DNA of 62,301 bases from Xenorhabdus indica (GCF_014467235.1 NZ_NKHP01000002.1:1-62301), one strand, 5' to 3'; numbered from the stretch's first letter, positions 17,250 to 26,385 are shown. A program made the numbers and translations. The notes: a model not told the origin generated them from the sequence alone.

Positions 17250-17783
17250 ATGTTTTTCCATGCTGTCAACAAAAATAATATCGTTGCACTTACATTAATA
17301 TTGAGCATTGTCATTTTCTTTTTATCTGTTAGTAACAGTAAGTTGAGTATTATCGATTATGCAGATAAACATTGTCAGAAGAATACTGCTTGTCTGATTG
17401 ATATGAATAAAATCGCACCCTTTGACTGGGATAAAATGTATATCCTGGATAAAGGAATGGATCATAAAGATATTGAAGATATTATCGGGGCTGCTTTTAC
17501 AGGAAAGGCCAACCTTTTTTATAAGATTATTTTTGTCAGAAATCAGCGAGTGGTTTATGAAGATGAGTATGATCCCTATGTAAAAACTTATGAGAAAAAA
17601 TTTCTGAAACCGGATTTTCAGTATCCTTATGATGGTAAAGTAAATTATTTAAATTATTACGTCGTCTCTAAGGATAACGCGATTCTTTCAATGAAAATTG
17701 AAAAGAGGCTTCCCGCAAGTGACAAAGTTTATTATAAGTTATCTCCTTCCAATCCACAGCAGGTTAAGGAAAAAAACTTGTAA
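17250..17783 (+). CDS. Membrane-anchored hypothetical protein
   Basis: I chose the ATG at 17250 (an alternative ATG is at 17247) because a strong GAAGGGGG ribosome site lies just before it. This gives about 177 residues; the frame is open further upstream to 17181. An N-terminal hydrophobic segment (NIVALTLILSIVIFFLSVS) should anchor it in the inner membrane with the rest in the periplasm. The soluble part has two Cys (HCQKNTACL) and a FDWDKMYILDKG segment seen in small hypothetical enterobacterial proteins. I cannot name a family or function. The next gene is convergent. Confidence 0.6.
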   Translation: MFFHAVNKNNIVALTLILSIVIFFLSVSNSKLSIIDYADKHCQKNTACLIDMNKIAPFDWDKMYILDKGMDHKDIEDIIGAAFTGKANLFYKIIFVRNQRVVYEDEYDPYVKTYEKKFLKPDFQYPYDGKVNYLNYYVVSKDNAILSMKIEKRLPASDKVYYKLSPSNPQQVKEKNL

Positions 17784-17819
17784 ATACATTCAATTATTGG
17801 TTGGTGCTTCAGTGCAGTC

Positions 17820-18185
17820 CTAATATTTCTTTTTGGCCTGCACTTTTTTAGTTTTATTCTTTGTTTTGTATTTAGAGTGGGAGCGTGAATTTTTTGAGGA
17901 GTTAACTTTATTTGATGGAATATCAGAAGCCGAATTACTTTGATGTACTGGAGTTTGTTCTTGCAGGTTTTTTAAACGTCTTTCCCATTCACAAGTTGCA
18001 TTGAGGCTTTCCAGAGTTCGGGTTAACCCAGCAATCAATCTTTTATCCTTATCATTTTTTGCATACTTAAGTTGTTTTTCTAGTGTTTTCTTTTTTTCCT
18101 CACATCCAGCTTTACTGGGGTTTGCATAGGCAATACTCATACTGAAAACGATCAATACAGATAAGATCATAGTTTTCGACTTCAT
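17820..18185 (-). CDS. DUF1090 (YqjC-like) periplasmic protein
   Basis: A 121-residue protein with signal peptide (cleavage near SIAYAN, about residue 22). The next 50 residues match the DUF1090/YqjC pattern: GCEEKKKTLEKQLKYAKNDK, then RLIAGLTRTLESLNATC, with the two Cys spaced about 40 residues apart. The last 40 residues are an unusual Ser/Lys/Asn-rich basic tail (KTKNKTKKVQAKKK) that YqjC of E. coli lacks. The family has no firm function; a periplasmic stress-related role is assumed. Convergent with the preceding hypothetical gene. Confidence 0.75.
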   Translation of the reverse strand: MKSKTMILSVLIVFSMSIAYANPSKAGCEEKKKTLEKQLKYAKNDKDKRLIAGLTRTLESLNATCEWERRLKNLQEQTPVHQSNSASDIPSNKVNSSKNSRSHSKYKTKNKTKKVQAKKKY

Positions 18186-18852
18186 GAATTATTCCTAATA
18201 TGGGTTTAAGGTAATTATCCAAAATTTTATATGCTGATCTGGATTTGATCCTAAAAATTTGACCATAGTTACAACTCACAGGGGAGGATGGAGGCTTTTA
18301 TCTTTTTATTTATCTTTTATGTAAGCACACGGTTTTGAGCGGCTGTTAACCCTGACAAAATTTGGTTAATCCATCCCTAAAATTATGCAGGAGTGCCGGA
18401 AGGATTATCGAAAAACGAGAACAAAGAAAGGGTCTTCTTATAATGTTGAGCTATCGGAGGAAGCAGAAGAATGGCTGCCGTCGCTACCTGAGCATAAAAA
18501 TCTCAATATTATACCATGATAGGTTTTTAGGTTTAACTATGCACTCTGTACATTAAATAGCGTATTTTTCTGATTTTAAATATAAAAATAGGATGTATAG
18601 TTATTCGTCTTCTGTACACCAAGTATGCATACTATACATAATCTGAAAAGGTTTTGGTTAACAGGTGAATAGTTAATGAATACTCTGTTAATGGTCACAA
18701 ATCCAGATATAACAGGCTTCTTAAAAATCATGCGCTGTGTGTACAGTGAGTGACTTCAAAAAGATTTTTGGGGAGTCATCGGGTATAAGATAGTGATTTT
18801 TTATTAGTATTATGATGATATTTGGAAATATTAAACAGTATGGAGAGCTTAC
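18186..18852. other. Intergenic region with a possible gene remnant
   Basis: No well-supported gene. A 44-codon frame at 18385-18519 (starting MQECRKDYRK, with ELSEEAEEWLPSLPEH) has the look of coding sequence and of an acidic end of a lost protein, but it has no ribosome site and no family I can name. The remainder is AT-rich and includes the promoter region of the toxin-like gene at 18853. Confidence 0.4.
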
Positions 18853-19776
18853 ATGACAAGACGTAAAAGTTATAATCCCACTTGGGACGGTTACCTAGGG
18901 GATTACTTAAATGGTAAAATAGGAATTAACCAGTTAACTCCTCAACATGAATTTTTTGATTCTATAGGGTTAGAAAAGGTATTAAGTGATAATACCCAGT
19001 ATCACTATGTGCTTACATTGGCTCAGGCTCAAAGTATTATTGAAGATATTAATCCTAGCCCTCCACAAAAACCAAGTTATGGCGAAGAATTTGCAAGAAG
19101 TAGCGAGGTAAGAAATAAGAAGAAAAATCCTATGGCAGCAGTGTTTTCTGTCACAGACCCTATTTCTACCTATGCTGGAAATATCTATGATTCACATGGA
19201 TTCTCTGAAGTTTGCCGGGAATTTAAGAGGTTAAGTATTACTGCAAAAACCTATGTGGGAGAAAATGGGAAAAAATATATTCACCTGTCAGGTCATGCGG
19301 GACTTAGGCGTCTTGTCAGAGGAACCCGATACGGTGCTAGCCACCCTCAAATGTTAGCCATGGGGATAGGACAACAGGGTCTTAATAATAGTATTATCAA
19401 AGGTGTTAGATTCTGTATTGTCTTTTCGATTAGCTATAGATTGATAGAAAGTATTTTTAAGGATGAATATACCTTAGCTGATTTTATCGGAAATATAACA
19501 ATAGATATGGCTAAAACTGCTATTGTTGCTGCTGCATCTTGGGCTGTCGGTACATTTTTAACTGCTACAGCTATTTTAGGCAGTAGTATTATTGTTGTTG
19601 CTGGAGTAGTTCTTCTTGCGGGTATTTTAATTACCATTGGTTTAGACTATGTTGATAAAAAATATGGAATAAGTGAAAAGTTAATAGCATTATTAAAAGA
19701 GGAAATGAAAAGAAAACCAAGAACACCGGAAGCAGACTTACAATATTTTTTCAATGTGATGGGAAGAATCAGGTGA
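18853..19776 (+). CDS. Predicted membrane-active toxin/effector
   Basis: A 307-residue protein without signal peptide. The first about 215 residues are soluble and carry GKKYIHLSGHAGLRRLVRGT, which I cannot place. Residues about 220-264 form a long hydrophobic Ala/Ile/Val/Gly hairpin (AIVAAASWAVGTFLTATA, then IIVVAGVVLLAGILITIGL), followed by DYVDKKYGISEKL. A soluble N-part with a late hydrophobic hairpin is the layout of pore-forming bacteriocins and membrane-depolarising secreted effectors. The next gene, a small polytopic membrane protein, overlaps by 4 nt, as expected for an immunity partner. Toxin function and delivery route (for example type VI secretion) are inference; I did not recognise a named family. 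An alternative is a pair of unknown membrane proteins. Confidence 0.6.
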   Translation: MTRRKSYNPTWDGYLGDYLNGKIGINQLTPQHEFFDSIGLEKVLSDNTQYHYVLTLAQAQSIIEDINPSPPQKPSYGEEFARSSEVRNKKKNPMAAVFSVTDPISTYAGNIYDSHGFSEVCREFKRLSITAKTYVGENGKKYIHLSGHAGLRRLVRGTRYGASHPQMLAMGIGQQGLNNSIIKGVRFCIVFSISYRLIESIFKDEYTLADFIGNITIDMAKTAIVAAASWAVGTFLTATAILGSSIIVVAGVVLLAGILITIGLDYVDKKYGISEKLIALLKEEMKRKPRTPEADLQYFFNVMGRIR

Positions 19777-20168
19777 ATAGTAAATATTTAAAAGCATTAG
19801 CTGGGTTAATATTATTAATTATATTTACACCTATTGTGTTTTTAATTGGTGATTATTTTCTTTCATTAATATTCATGAAAGATGAGATAACATTTTCTAG
19901 CGGTATTATCATAGGTTTTATGTCTTCTCCTCTATTGTTATATTCTTTATCAGGATCTATTTTTTTCTTTATATTTGATAGATTACCTAAATTTAACAAG
20001 ATAATTGTTAAATATCTGAGTAGGTTGATGATTGCATCATTTATAATTGGTTTTCCTCTCTCTTTTTATGTTGATTATAAGTTAAAAAATGATGGTTATC
20101 TGACATGTGATAAAATATCGTGGATGTCACCAACTACTTACGTGAAAAATTTATCCCTGTGTAAATGA
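19773..20168 (+). CDS. DUF1240-type membrane protein, putative immunity protein
   Basis: A 131-residue protein starting at a GTG inside the GTGA overlap with the upstream gene, so translation is likely coupled. Three hydrophobic segments are visible: about 8-27, 45-68 and 85-102. The C-terminal end DGYLTCDKISWMSPTTYV plus LC is the hallmark of the DUF1240 family, small membrane proteins of Photorhabdus, Xenorhabdus and relatives without firm function. By analogy with colicin immunity proteins (small, polytopic, next to a pore former) I infer that it protects the inner membrane against the 307-residue protein. A clear terminator follows at 20210. Confidence 0.7.
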   Translation: MNSKYLKALAGLILLIIFTPIVFLIGDYFLSLIFMKDEITFSSGIIIGFMSSPLLLYSLSGSIFFFIFDRLPKFNKIIVKYLSRLMIASFIIGFPLSFYVDYKLKNDGYLTCDKISWMSPTTYVKNLSLCK

Positions 20169-20209
20169 AATTTTTTGTAAATATTCTGTCTTTATGTTTT
20201 GTCCTGTTT

Positions 20210-20235
20210 AGCCTCCAAACTTTGGAGGCTTTTTA
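20210..20235 (+). terminator. Rho-independent terminator
   Basis: AGCCTCCAAA and TTTGGAGGCT form a 10-bp stem with a 1-nt loop, followed by TTTTT. It ends the toxin-like/DUF1240 operon. Confidence 0.9.
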
Positions 20236-20293
20236 ATTATTTTGCATAGTATTAAATAGTGTCTTTGAGGAAAATAAATAACCATAAGACACC

Positions 20294-20458
20294 ATGACCG
20301 CAGATGGCGGTTATACTGTTATCCCTGAACTTAACAAGCAGATCATGCAGCAACTGGCTGATGAGTCAGTCATGCGCCGAATCTGTACGATTAAAACCAC
20401 TCGCCGCAACGAATATAAACAACTTGTTTCGGTCGGTGGCGCAACGGTGGCCCACGGG
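20294..20458 (+). pseudogene. HK97-type phage capsid, N-terminal-half fragment
   Basis: The frame encodes DGGYTVIPELNKQIMQQL, DESVMRRICTIKT and EYKQLVSVGGATVAHG, matching the start of the mature part of HK97-family capsid proteins (GGY-x-VP, VMR, VGG). Similarity stops at about 20458, after which the frame runs 11 codons into unrelated sequence. It opens with an ATG, but the delta domain and the rest of the capsid are missing. Its missing C-terminal part has a counterpart on the opposite strand at 11733-11859, 8.4 kb away. A small prophage remnant. Confidence 0.7.
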
Positions 20459-20576
20459 GTAATCCGTTACCCCACACTTCACTTTCTTTAGCCTACATTT
20501 ACTCTTTTTAGGATGCGGTGACTGCACTTACTTTGTTACTATGCTTTATTGTGTTTTAGTGCTCGTGCAATGATTT

Positions 20577-20597
20577 GTGGGGTAATTCGTGGGGTAA
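20577..20597. repeat. GTGGGGTAA direct repeats
   Basis: GTGGGGTAA occurs at 20577-20585 and 20589-20597 (12-bp period). A related perfect inverted repeat, GGGGTAA-TCCG-TTACCCC, lies at 20456-20473 at the end of the capsid fragment. The cluster could be the scar of a phage attachment or integrase gene end; I cannot decide. Confidence 0.5.
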
Positions 20598-20660
20598 TAA
20601 AATGATTTATTTGCCTTATGCCAAACTAAAACTAGTTAAAAATCAATAGGAAATAAATTA

Positions 20661-21503
20661 ATGCTAAGTTATCGTCACAGTTTCCATGCGGGCAATCACG
20701 CTGATGTGCTTAAACACACTGTACAAAGCCTGATCATTGAATCACTTAAGACAAAAGAGAAGCCCTTTCTTTATTTGGATACCCATTCAGGCGCGGGTCG
20801 TTATCAATTAAGCGGAGAGCATGCCGAGCGTACGGGTGAGTATCTGGAAGGTATTGCTCGTATCTGGCAACGTGATGATATTCCTGAAGAGTTAAATGCT
20901 TATATGAGGGTTGTTAAGGCGCTGAATCAGAATGGGGTTCTGCGTTACTACCCTGGTTCCCCGTTGATTGCCCGTCATTTATTACGGGAAAACGATGAGC
21001 TTAATCTGAGTGAATTGCATTCGAGCGATTTTCCTTTATTACGCAGTGAGTTTTCCCGTGACAGACGTGCACGTGTTTTGCGTGAAGATGGTTATCAGCA
21101 ACTGAAATCAAAATTACCTCCTAAAACTCGTCGTGGGTTGGTACTGATCGATCCATCTTATGAATTGAAATCAGATTATCAGAGTGTCGTTAAAGGTATT
21201 TTGGAAGGGTACAAACGCTTTGCGACGGGAACTTATGCGTTGTGGTATCCGGTTGTGCTTCGTCAGCAGATTAGACGTCTAGTTAAAGAACTGGAGGCGA
21301 CAGGGATCCGCAAAATTTTGCAGATTGAATTAGGTCTGCGTCCAGACAGTGATCAACGTGGTATGACAGCATCTGGCATGATTGTTATCAACCCACCGTG
21401 GAAGTTGGAACAGCAGATGCGGTCTGTTCTGCCATGGCTGCATCAGGTACTGGTTCCTGAAGGTACGGGACATACTTTAGTAGAATGGATTGTGCCGGAA
21501 TAA
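20661..21503 (+). CDS. rlmJ: 23S rRNA (adenine2030-N6)-methyltransferase RlmJ
   Basis: A 280-residue protein with the same length and strong likeness to E. coli RlmJ (YhiR) along its whole length (MLSYRHSFHAGNHADVLKHT; late NPPWKLEQQM). It methylates N6 of A2030 in 23S rRNA. The motif IV site is DPSY (D164-Y167), where the usual N6-methyltransferase motif is DPPY/DPPF; D164 itself is kept. An AGGAAA ribosome site precedes the ATG. It is followed by gor, as in E. coli. Confidence 0.95.
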   Translation: MLSYRHSFHAGNHADVLKHTVQSLIIESLKTKEKPFLYLDTHSGAGRYQLSGEHAERTGEYLEGIARIWQRDDIPEELNAYMRVVKALNQNGVLRYYPGSPLIARHLLRENDELNLSELHSSDFPLLRSEFSRDRRARVLREDGYQQLKSKLPPKTRRGLVLIDPSYELKSDYQSVVKGILEGYKRFATGTYALWYPVVLRQQIRRLVKELEATGIRKILQIELGLRPDSDQRGMTASGMIVINPPWKLEQQMRSVLPWLHQVLVPEGTGHTLVEWIVPE

Positions 21504-21640
21504 GGCGTCGTTGGTTTGATAGCTCTGGCCTATGACAATAAGAGCCAGAACCGTCATGAATAGTGATAACTTTTTGTAATAATATGATTTACGCTTAAAT
21601 TTTAGTCGGTAAGTTAATTGATTAGACGGAAGTGCCTAAG

Positions 21641-22993
21641 ATGAGTAAACATTACGATTATATTGCAATTGGTGGTGGCAGTGGTGGTATTGCTTCCGTT
21701 AACCGTGCGGCCATGTATGGGCAGAAATGTGCCCTGATTGAAGCAAAAGCATTGGGTGGAACATGTGTTAATGTGGGATGTGTACCGAAGAAAGTGATGT
21801 GGCACGCCGCGCAGATTGCGGAATCTATTCATCAATATGGCTCTGATTATGGTTTTGATGCAACAGTAAATCATTTTGACTGGAAAAAATTGATTGCCAG
21901 CCGTTCCTCCTATATTGATCGTATTCATATGTCGTATGAACGTGTGTTGGGTAACAATAAAGTGGATGTTATTCAGGGATTCGCGCGTTTTGTTGATGCA
22001 AAGACAATTGAAGTAAATGGCGAAAAAATTACGGCTGACCATATTTTGATTGCGACCGGTGGCCGTCCAATGTCTCCTGCTATTCCCGGTGCAGAATATG
22101 GTATTGATTCAAACGGTTTCTTTGAACTGGATGAGATGCCAAAACGAGTTGCAGTCGTAGGTGCAGGCTATATTGCTGTGGAAATTGCGGGTGTTTTGAA
22201 CGCGTTGGGAAGTGAAACCCATCTTTTTGTTCGTAAACATGCACCATTACGTTGTTTCGATCCGTTGATTGTCGATACGTTGTTGGAAGTTATTAAAAAT
22301 GAAGGACCGACATTGCATACGGAAGCAATACCGAAAGCGGTGATTAAAAATGCTGATGGCAGTTTGACGCTGCAATTGCAGGATGGCCGGGAGCAGACGA
22401 TTGATACATTGATATGGGCGATTGGGCGTGAGCCAGTGACGGATAATCTGAATCTGGCGGTGGCAGGTATTGAGCTTAATGAGCAAGGATACATTCAGGT
22501 CGATAAATACCAGAATACGAATGTGAAAGGTATTTATGCCGTAGGCGATAACACGGGAGCGGTGGAGCTGACGCCAGTTGCGGTTGCGGCAGGTCGTCGT
22601 TTATCGGAACGTCTGTTTAACAACAAGCCGGAAGAACATCTGGATTATGCCAATGTCCCAACAGTCGTATTCAGCCATCCGCCAATTGGTACTGTAGGAT
22701 TAACAGAACCACAGGCAAGGGAGCAATATGGCGATGATCAGGTGAAAGTTTATACATCATCATTTACCGCAATGTATACCGCGGTAACAAGGCATCGTCA
22801 GCCATGTCGCATGAAGCTGGTTTGTGTAGGTAAAGATGAGAAAATTGTAGGTATCCACGGTATCGGTTTTGGTATGGATGAGATCCTGCAAGGCTTCGCA
22901 GTTGCGCTAAAAATGGGGGCAACGAAAAAGGATTTTGATAATACGGTTGCAATCCATCCAACGGCGGCAGAAGAGTTTGTGACTATGAGATAG
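21641..22993 (+). CDS. gor: Glutathione reductase
   Basis: A 450-residue FAD-dependent disulfide reductase that reduces oxidised glutathione with NADPH. The FAD site GGGSGG is at the N-terminus, the redox pair C42/C47 lies in [13 protein letters not shown], the NADPH-binding [11 protein letters not shown] is in the middle, and the C-terminal HPTAAEE holds the catalytic His. I chose the ATG at 21641 ([12 protein letters not shown]) over the GTG at 21632 because it matches E. coli Gor exactly in start and length. It stands alone between rlmJ and the minus-strand ATPase pair. Confidence 0.97.
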   Translation: MSKHYDYIAIGGGSGGIASVNRAAMYGQKCALIEAKALGGTCVNVGCVPKKVMWHAAQIAESIHQYGSDYGFDATVNHFDWKKLIASRSSYIDRIHMSYERVLGNNKVDVIQGFARFVDAKTIEVNGEKITADHILIATGGRPMSPAIPGAEYGIDSNGFFELDEMPKRVAVVGAGYIAVEIAGVLNALGSETHLFVRKHAPLRCFDPLIVDTLLEVIKNEGPTLHTEAIPKAVIKNADGSLTLQLQDGREQTIDTLIWAIGREPVTDNLNLAVAGIELNEQGYIQVDKYQNTNVKGIYAVGDNTGAVELTPVAVAAGRRLSERLFNNKPEEHLDYANVPTVVFSHPPIGTVGLTEPQAREQYGDDQVKVYTSSFTAMYTAVTRHRQPCRMKLVCVGKDEKIVGIHGIGFGMDEILQGFAVALKMGATKKDFDNTVAIHPTAAEEFVTMR

Positions 22994-23038
22994 GAAGATG
23001 ATGCAGGAAAAGCATCTATCTTATTTCTATGACTGATT

Positions 23039-23067
23039 GAAAACCACGTTCTATGGGCGTGGTTTTC
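23039..23067. terminator. gor: Hairpin after gor
   Basis: GAAAACCACG and CGTGGTTTTC form a 10-bp stem with a 9-nt loop between the convergent gor and the 184-residue gene. No long T-run follows on the plus strand, so it may act weakly or in both directions. Confidence 0.5.
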
Positions 23068-23135
23068 AACAGGTTCTGCTTTATTGATTTTTGCTTTTAT
23101 TTTTGAATACAAGGTCAGAACAATTCTGGCTTTTA

Positions 23136-23690
23136 TTATTGAGGGGCAGATGGTTCGTTCTTTCTTATTACTGGGCATTGAGTTAATACTCGGTTCCATT
23201 GTTGTACAGTCATACAATGTACGTCAAAAGGTTTTTTCCATCCTCTTTTCGGGCCTTTTATCCAATCTGTATGCCAAATTTTGTGTTGTAAACCAGCAAG
23301 TTCGGCAGGTTGTAATGATGATAAGCCAATGAGAATGATATATTGCATAGGTTTATCTACTATGCCTTGTTCTAAGCTGAGATAGATTAAACTATCGCGT
23401 AACTTAGGAAATAACTCTTTGTTAACAAGGTTATCGCTTTGCAGTTTGCGTCGGAACTTTGTTTGTTCTCTTTCTTTAAGATGATTAGGGATCATTCTAT
23501 TTTCAGGATCCTTAATTTCTATTAACCAAAGTTGGTTTGACCATTCGACTACAAAATCGACGGATTTCAATAAGTGACTGAGACCATGCCCCTCAGAACC
23601 TTTTTTATCTAATTTTCTTACTGATTGCGCTTTAGAAAAATCGAAATACAGATCACCTTCAATCCACTCAGGATGCATTTGTGCTGTCAT
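23136..23690 (-). CDS. PD-(D/E)XK-like protein, partner of ATPase
   Basis: A 184-residue soluble protein. Residues 45-60 read DFVVEWSNQLWLIEIK: an Asp (D45), a short strand-turn-strand and E58-x-K60, the arrangement of PD-(D/E)XK nuclease active sites. A GHGLSHLLK helix precedes it and basic helices follow (EREQTKFRRKL). Its start overlaps the stop of the upstream ATPase by 4 nt (ATGA), so the two proteins are made together and probably act together. No family name is known to me. ATPase-nuclease pairs of this form are frequent among phage-defence systems, but that role here is inference. It could also be a non-catalytic partner. Confidence 0.65.
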   Translation of the reverse strand: MTAQMHPEWIEGDLYFDFSKAQSVRKLDKKGSEGHGLSHLLKSVDFVVEWSNQLWLIEIKDPENRMIPNHLKEREQTKFRRKLQSDNLVNKELFPKLRDSLIYLSLEQGIVDKPMQYIILIGLSSLQPAELAGLQHKIWHTDWIKGPKRGWKKPFDVHCMTVQQWNRVLTQCPVIRKNEPSAPQ

Positions 23691-24697
23691 CTTGCATTCC
23701 CTAATGAATGTTGAATTTCAAGGTCATACAGACGTAAATATTCATCAGCAATTTTATTGGGTCTCACATCTTTATATTGTTCAAACATATGGTTTATTAC
23801 ACCATTTTGTTTGGTTTTTTCTAGCGCAAAATAACGTATAGGGTTGTTTTGCTGTTTAGCAAATTCCAGTTCTTTCAAAAAAGCATAGTTATGTGTTGCA
23901 ACGAAGATTTGCACACCACGTTCGGCGAGCATTACGAGTATTTTCGCGACATTCTGCATTAAAGAGGGATTAAGATTAGCTTCTGGTTCATCCCAAAATA
24001 GGGTGTTATTACTAAATAGAGAGCCATTATGAATGAGTTGCCAAATTAGCGCTAATTTGCGATGACCTTCAGCGATCAAAGAAATTTCTAATTTAGAATT
24101 CCCTGAAGTCAACTGGAATTCTTCTCCATGAAGACTGACACGGCCTCCGACTGTTCTACGAATTAATTCCAGCAAAGGTTGTTCATCTTTAAGTGGCATT
24201 CCTTTGCGAGCAGGTAGGTAAGCCTGTTTTACGATGTCGTAATAGATTTCTTCGAATGCCAGTTCATATTTGTCGTATAACGAAATAAATCCAGGAGCAA
24301 AGGACAATACTTCTTTTACGGGAATAAAAACAGGTTCTTTAGATAAATTAAGTTGACCTTCTACTTCGAAGAGATGATGACGTGTATTGTCGAACTTAAG
24401 TGTAAGCGTTTTTTCAAACAGGCCACGATGTGAAGTAATATTGACTAATGCACTGGTTGACCCTTTTTTGCGTGCTACTAGTCTGGAAACGTTACCACCA
24501 CTTGGACGAAAGACATTCGCGAGTTTTTGTTTTAACTCATCGGTATTGTGCCCTTTTTGTTGCACACAATATAATAGTTTCATTAAATGGGTTTTACCGG
24601 TTCCGTTTTCACCAATAAAGACGTTTATTCCAGAAACAAATTTAAATTCTGTCTGTTTAAAGGCACTAAAATCTGTTAATTCTAAAGTGGTAAACAT
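23687..24697 (-). CDS. ABC/AAA-type ATPase (AAA_15/AAA_21-like)
   Basis: A 336-residue ATPase of the SMC/RecF/OLD-like ABC group. Walker A is GENGTGKT (29-36), after the usual LTDFSAFKQTEF strand. A signature-like segment LIAEGHRKLALIWQL comes later, Walker B is LFWDEPEANLNP, and a His switch lies in ATHNYAFLKEL. No transmembrane part and no TOPRIM domain are visible, so it is not a full OLD nuclease. It is the first gene of a two-gene operon, overlapping the PD-(D/E)XK-like gene by 4 nt. This build resembles the sensor/motor half of two-gene anti-phage modules. The exact family is uncertain. Confidence 0.8.
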   Translation of the reverse strand: MFTTLELTDFSAFKQTEFKFVSGINVFIGENGTGKTHLMKLLYCVQQKGHNTDELKQKLANVFRPSGGNVSRLVARKKGSTSALVNITSHRGLFEKTLTLKFDNTRHHLFEVEGQLNLSKEPVFIPVKEVLSFAPGFISLYDKYELAFEEIYYDIVKQAYLPARKGMPLKDEQPLLELIRRTVGGRVSLHGEEFQLTSGNSKLEISLIAEGHRKLALIWQLIHNGSLFSNNTLFWDEPEANLNPSLMQNVAKILVMLAERGVQIFVATHNYAFLKELEFAKQQNNPIRYFALEKTKQNGVINHMFEQYKDVRPNKIADEYLRLYDLEIQHSLGNAR

Positions 24698-24792
24698 GGT
24701 GCACTCCTACCCGGTTGTTTTTGTAAGAGTAATGGCTTTAGTATGACTGAGCAAGCCGTTACACTTGCCCAAATTTCGTTTATGACTGGAAA

Positions 24793-26385
24793 TCACAATC
24801 CCGGTGCCTTCCACAACGAAGTTGTCAGCCCATCATCCACCAAATGCAGTTGATCTGCATATACTGTCTGCCAGTCTTTCTTCGCTTTTTGGTAAACCTC
24901 TTGGTGGTTTAAGTTTGGTTGATATTCCCGTTCCCAACGCACCAGTCTTTCCCCTGTTTCTGGCATGGAATCATACAGCGAAACCCCGACGCCCGCTGCT
25001 ATCGCACAACCCAATGCCGTTGCTTCCTTAACTATCGGAACCCGCACGGGTAACCCGGTTACGTCGGAGAGAATCTGGCTCCAGAGTTTTCCTTTTGAAC
25101 CGCCGCCTGCGAAGACCAGCGAATTGGGTTGTACGCCTGAGAATGCTGCAACCATATCGAGGTTACAGGCTGAAACGATAGCGGCGTTTTCCTCTAATGC
25201 CCTAAATAGTGTTGCCTTGTTGCATTTTTCCGGATCAATCGACAGGTTGAGGAAGGAAGGGGCAGCGTGATACCACGATTTAAAGCGCATGACATCGGAG
25301 AAAATGGGCATCACACCATATGCACCGGCAGGAACTCGCGCTGCCATTTCTTCCAGCAGGTTGTAGGCATCAACACCCAGACGTTCCGCCATCAGTTTTT
25401 CTTCCGCACAGAAAGCATCACGGAACCAGCGCATAGTGAGGCCAGTGAAGAAGCTGATGGATTCTGCCTGCGCCATGCCAGGGATCACGTGAGGATTAAT
25501 GCGGATATTCATGTTGGGATCGGTCATCGGCTCTGGCAGGTTAACCACTTGCTGCCAGAATGTGCCGCCAAGTACCGCAGTCTGAGCAGGTTTGACAACA
25601 CCAATACCGAGACAACCGAGCTGGACATCACCACCGCCCATAATAACCGGTGTACCACTATTCAGACCGCACTCGGTTGCAGCTTTATCTGTTACGTATC
25701 CAAGTAAAGTACCGGTTTCTTTAACTGGGGAGAGGATATCGGAACGCAATCCTGCCATTTCCAGCAGGCTTGGGCGCCAGTCGCGGCTCACTAAATCCAG
25801 CATGCCCGTTGTTCCTGCGTTGGAAGGATCAACTGCCAGTTCGCCACTCAACATATAAGCCAGCCAATCGCTGATCATCGTCAGGGTACTGGCTTGCCGA
25901 TAGATATCTGAACGGTGATGGGCAAGCCACAACAGACGAGGCATTGCGCCCAATGCTAAGGTCTGGCCGGAATAACGATACACATCATATTCAAACGTAT
26001 TGTTGTACAACTCTTTCAGTTCACTGACTTCATGACTGGAACGGGCGTCTACGTTGGCACATGCCCAGATGGGATCACCGTTGCGGTTGTAAAGGACGAT
26101 ACCTTCCCGCATGGAACAAGCTGCAACACTCTGAATCGCACTGGCGGGTAGTTCTGCTTTTTGCAGTGCCTGCCGGATACATTGGCAGGCCAGTTGCCAG
26201 TTGGTTTTCAGGTCAAATTCCATTGAGCCTGCGACATTCGGCACTGGCTGGTGAACCCATTCCGCCTGTCCAACAGAGATTTGATTTCCCTCCAGATCAA
26301 ATATTACTGCACGGATACTGCCTGTTCCTGCATCAAGCGCCATCAGATACTTCCCTGATGAGTGAGCATGAGTGCGTTGGTTCAT
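24793..26385 (-). CDS. lsrK: Autoinducer-2 kinase LsrK
   Basis: A 530-residue FGGY-family sugar kinase, same length as E. coli LsrK. It has the phosphate-binding start [32 protein letters not shown] in the centre and [17 protein letters not shown] near the end. It phosphorylates imported AI-2 (DPD) in the cytoplasm, which traps the signal and produces the inducer of LsrR. It lies downstream of lsrR on the minus strand, with 110 nt between them, opposite the transport operon, as in E. coli. Confidence 0.96.
   Translation of the reverse strand: MNQRTHAHSSGKYLMALDAGTGSIRAVIFDLEGNQISVGQAEWVHQPVPNVAGSMEFDLKTNWQLACQCIRQALQKAELPASAIQSVAACSMREGIVLYNRNGDPIWACANVDARSSHEVSELKELYNNTFEYDVYRYSGQTLALGAMPRLLWLAHHRSDIYRQASTLTMISDWLAYMLSGELAVDPSNAGTTGMLDLVSRDWRPSLLEMAGLRSDILSPVKETGTLLGYVTDKAATECGLNSGTPVIMGGGDVQLGCLGIGVVKPAQTAVLGGTFWQQVVNLPEPMTDPNMNIRINPHVIPGMAQAESISFFTGLTMRWFRDAFCAEEKLMAERLGVDAYNLLEEMAARVPAGAYGVMPIFSDVMRFKSWYHAAPSFLNLSIDPEKCNKATLFRALEENAAIVSACNLDMVAAFSGVQPNSLVFAGGGSKGKLWSQILSDVTGLPVRVPIVKEATALGCAIAAGVGVSLYDSMPETGERLVRWEREYQPNLNHQEVYQKAKKDWQTVYADQLHLVDDGLTTSLWKAPGL

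Noticed and set aside
23687..24697. Identification as a Septu, Gabija or OLD system
   Set aside because: No HNH partner, no UvrD-type helicase and no TOPRIM domain are visible, so none of these names is supported.
25267..25707. 146-codon plus-strand frame inside lsrK
   Set aside because: It is antisense to a well-conserved kinase gene, without ribosome site or motif.
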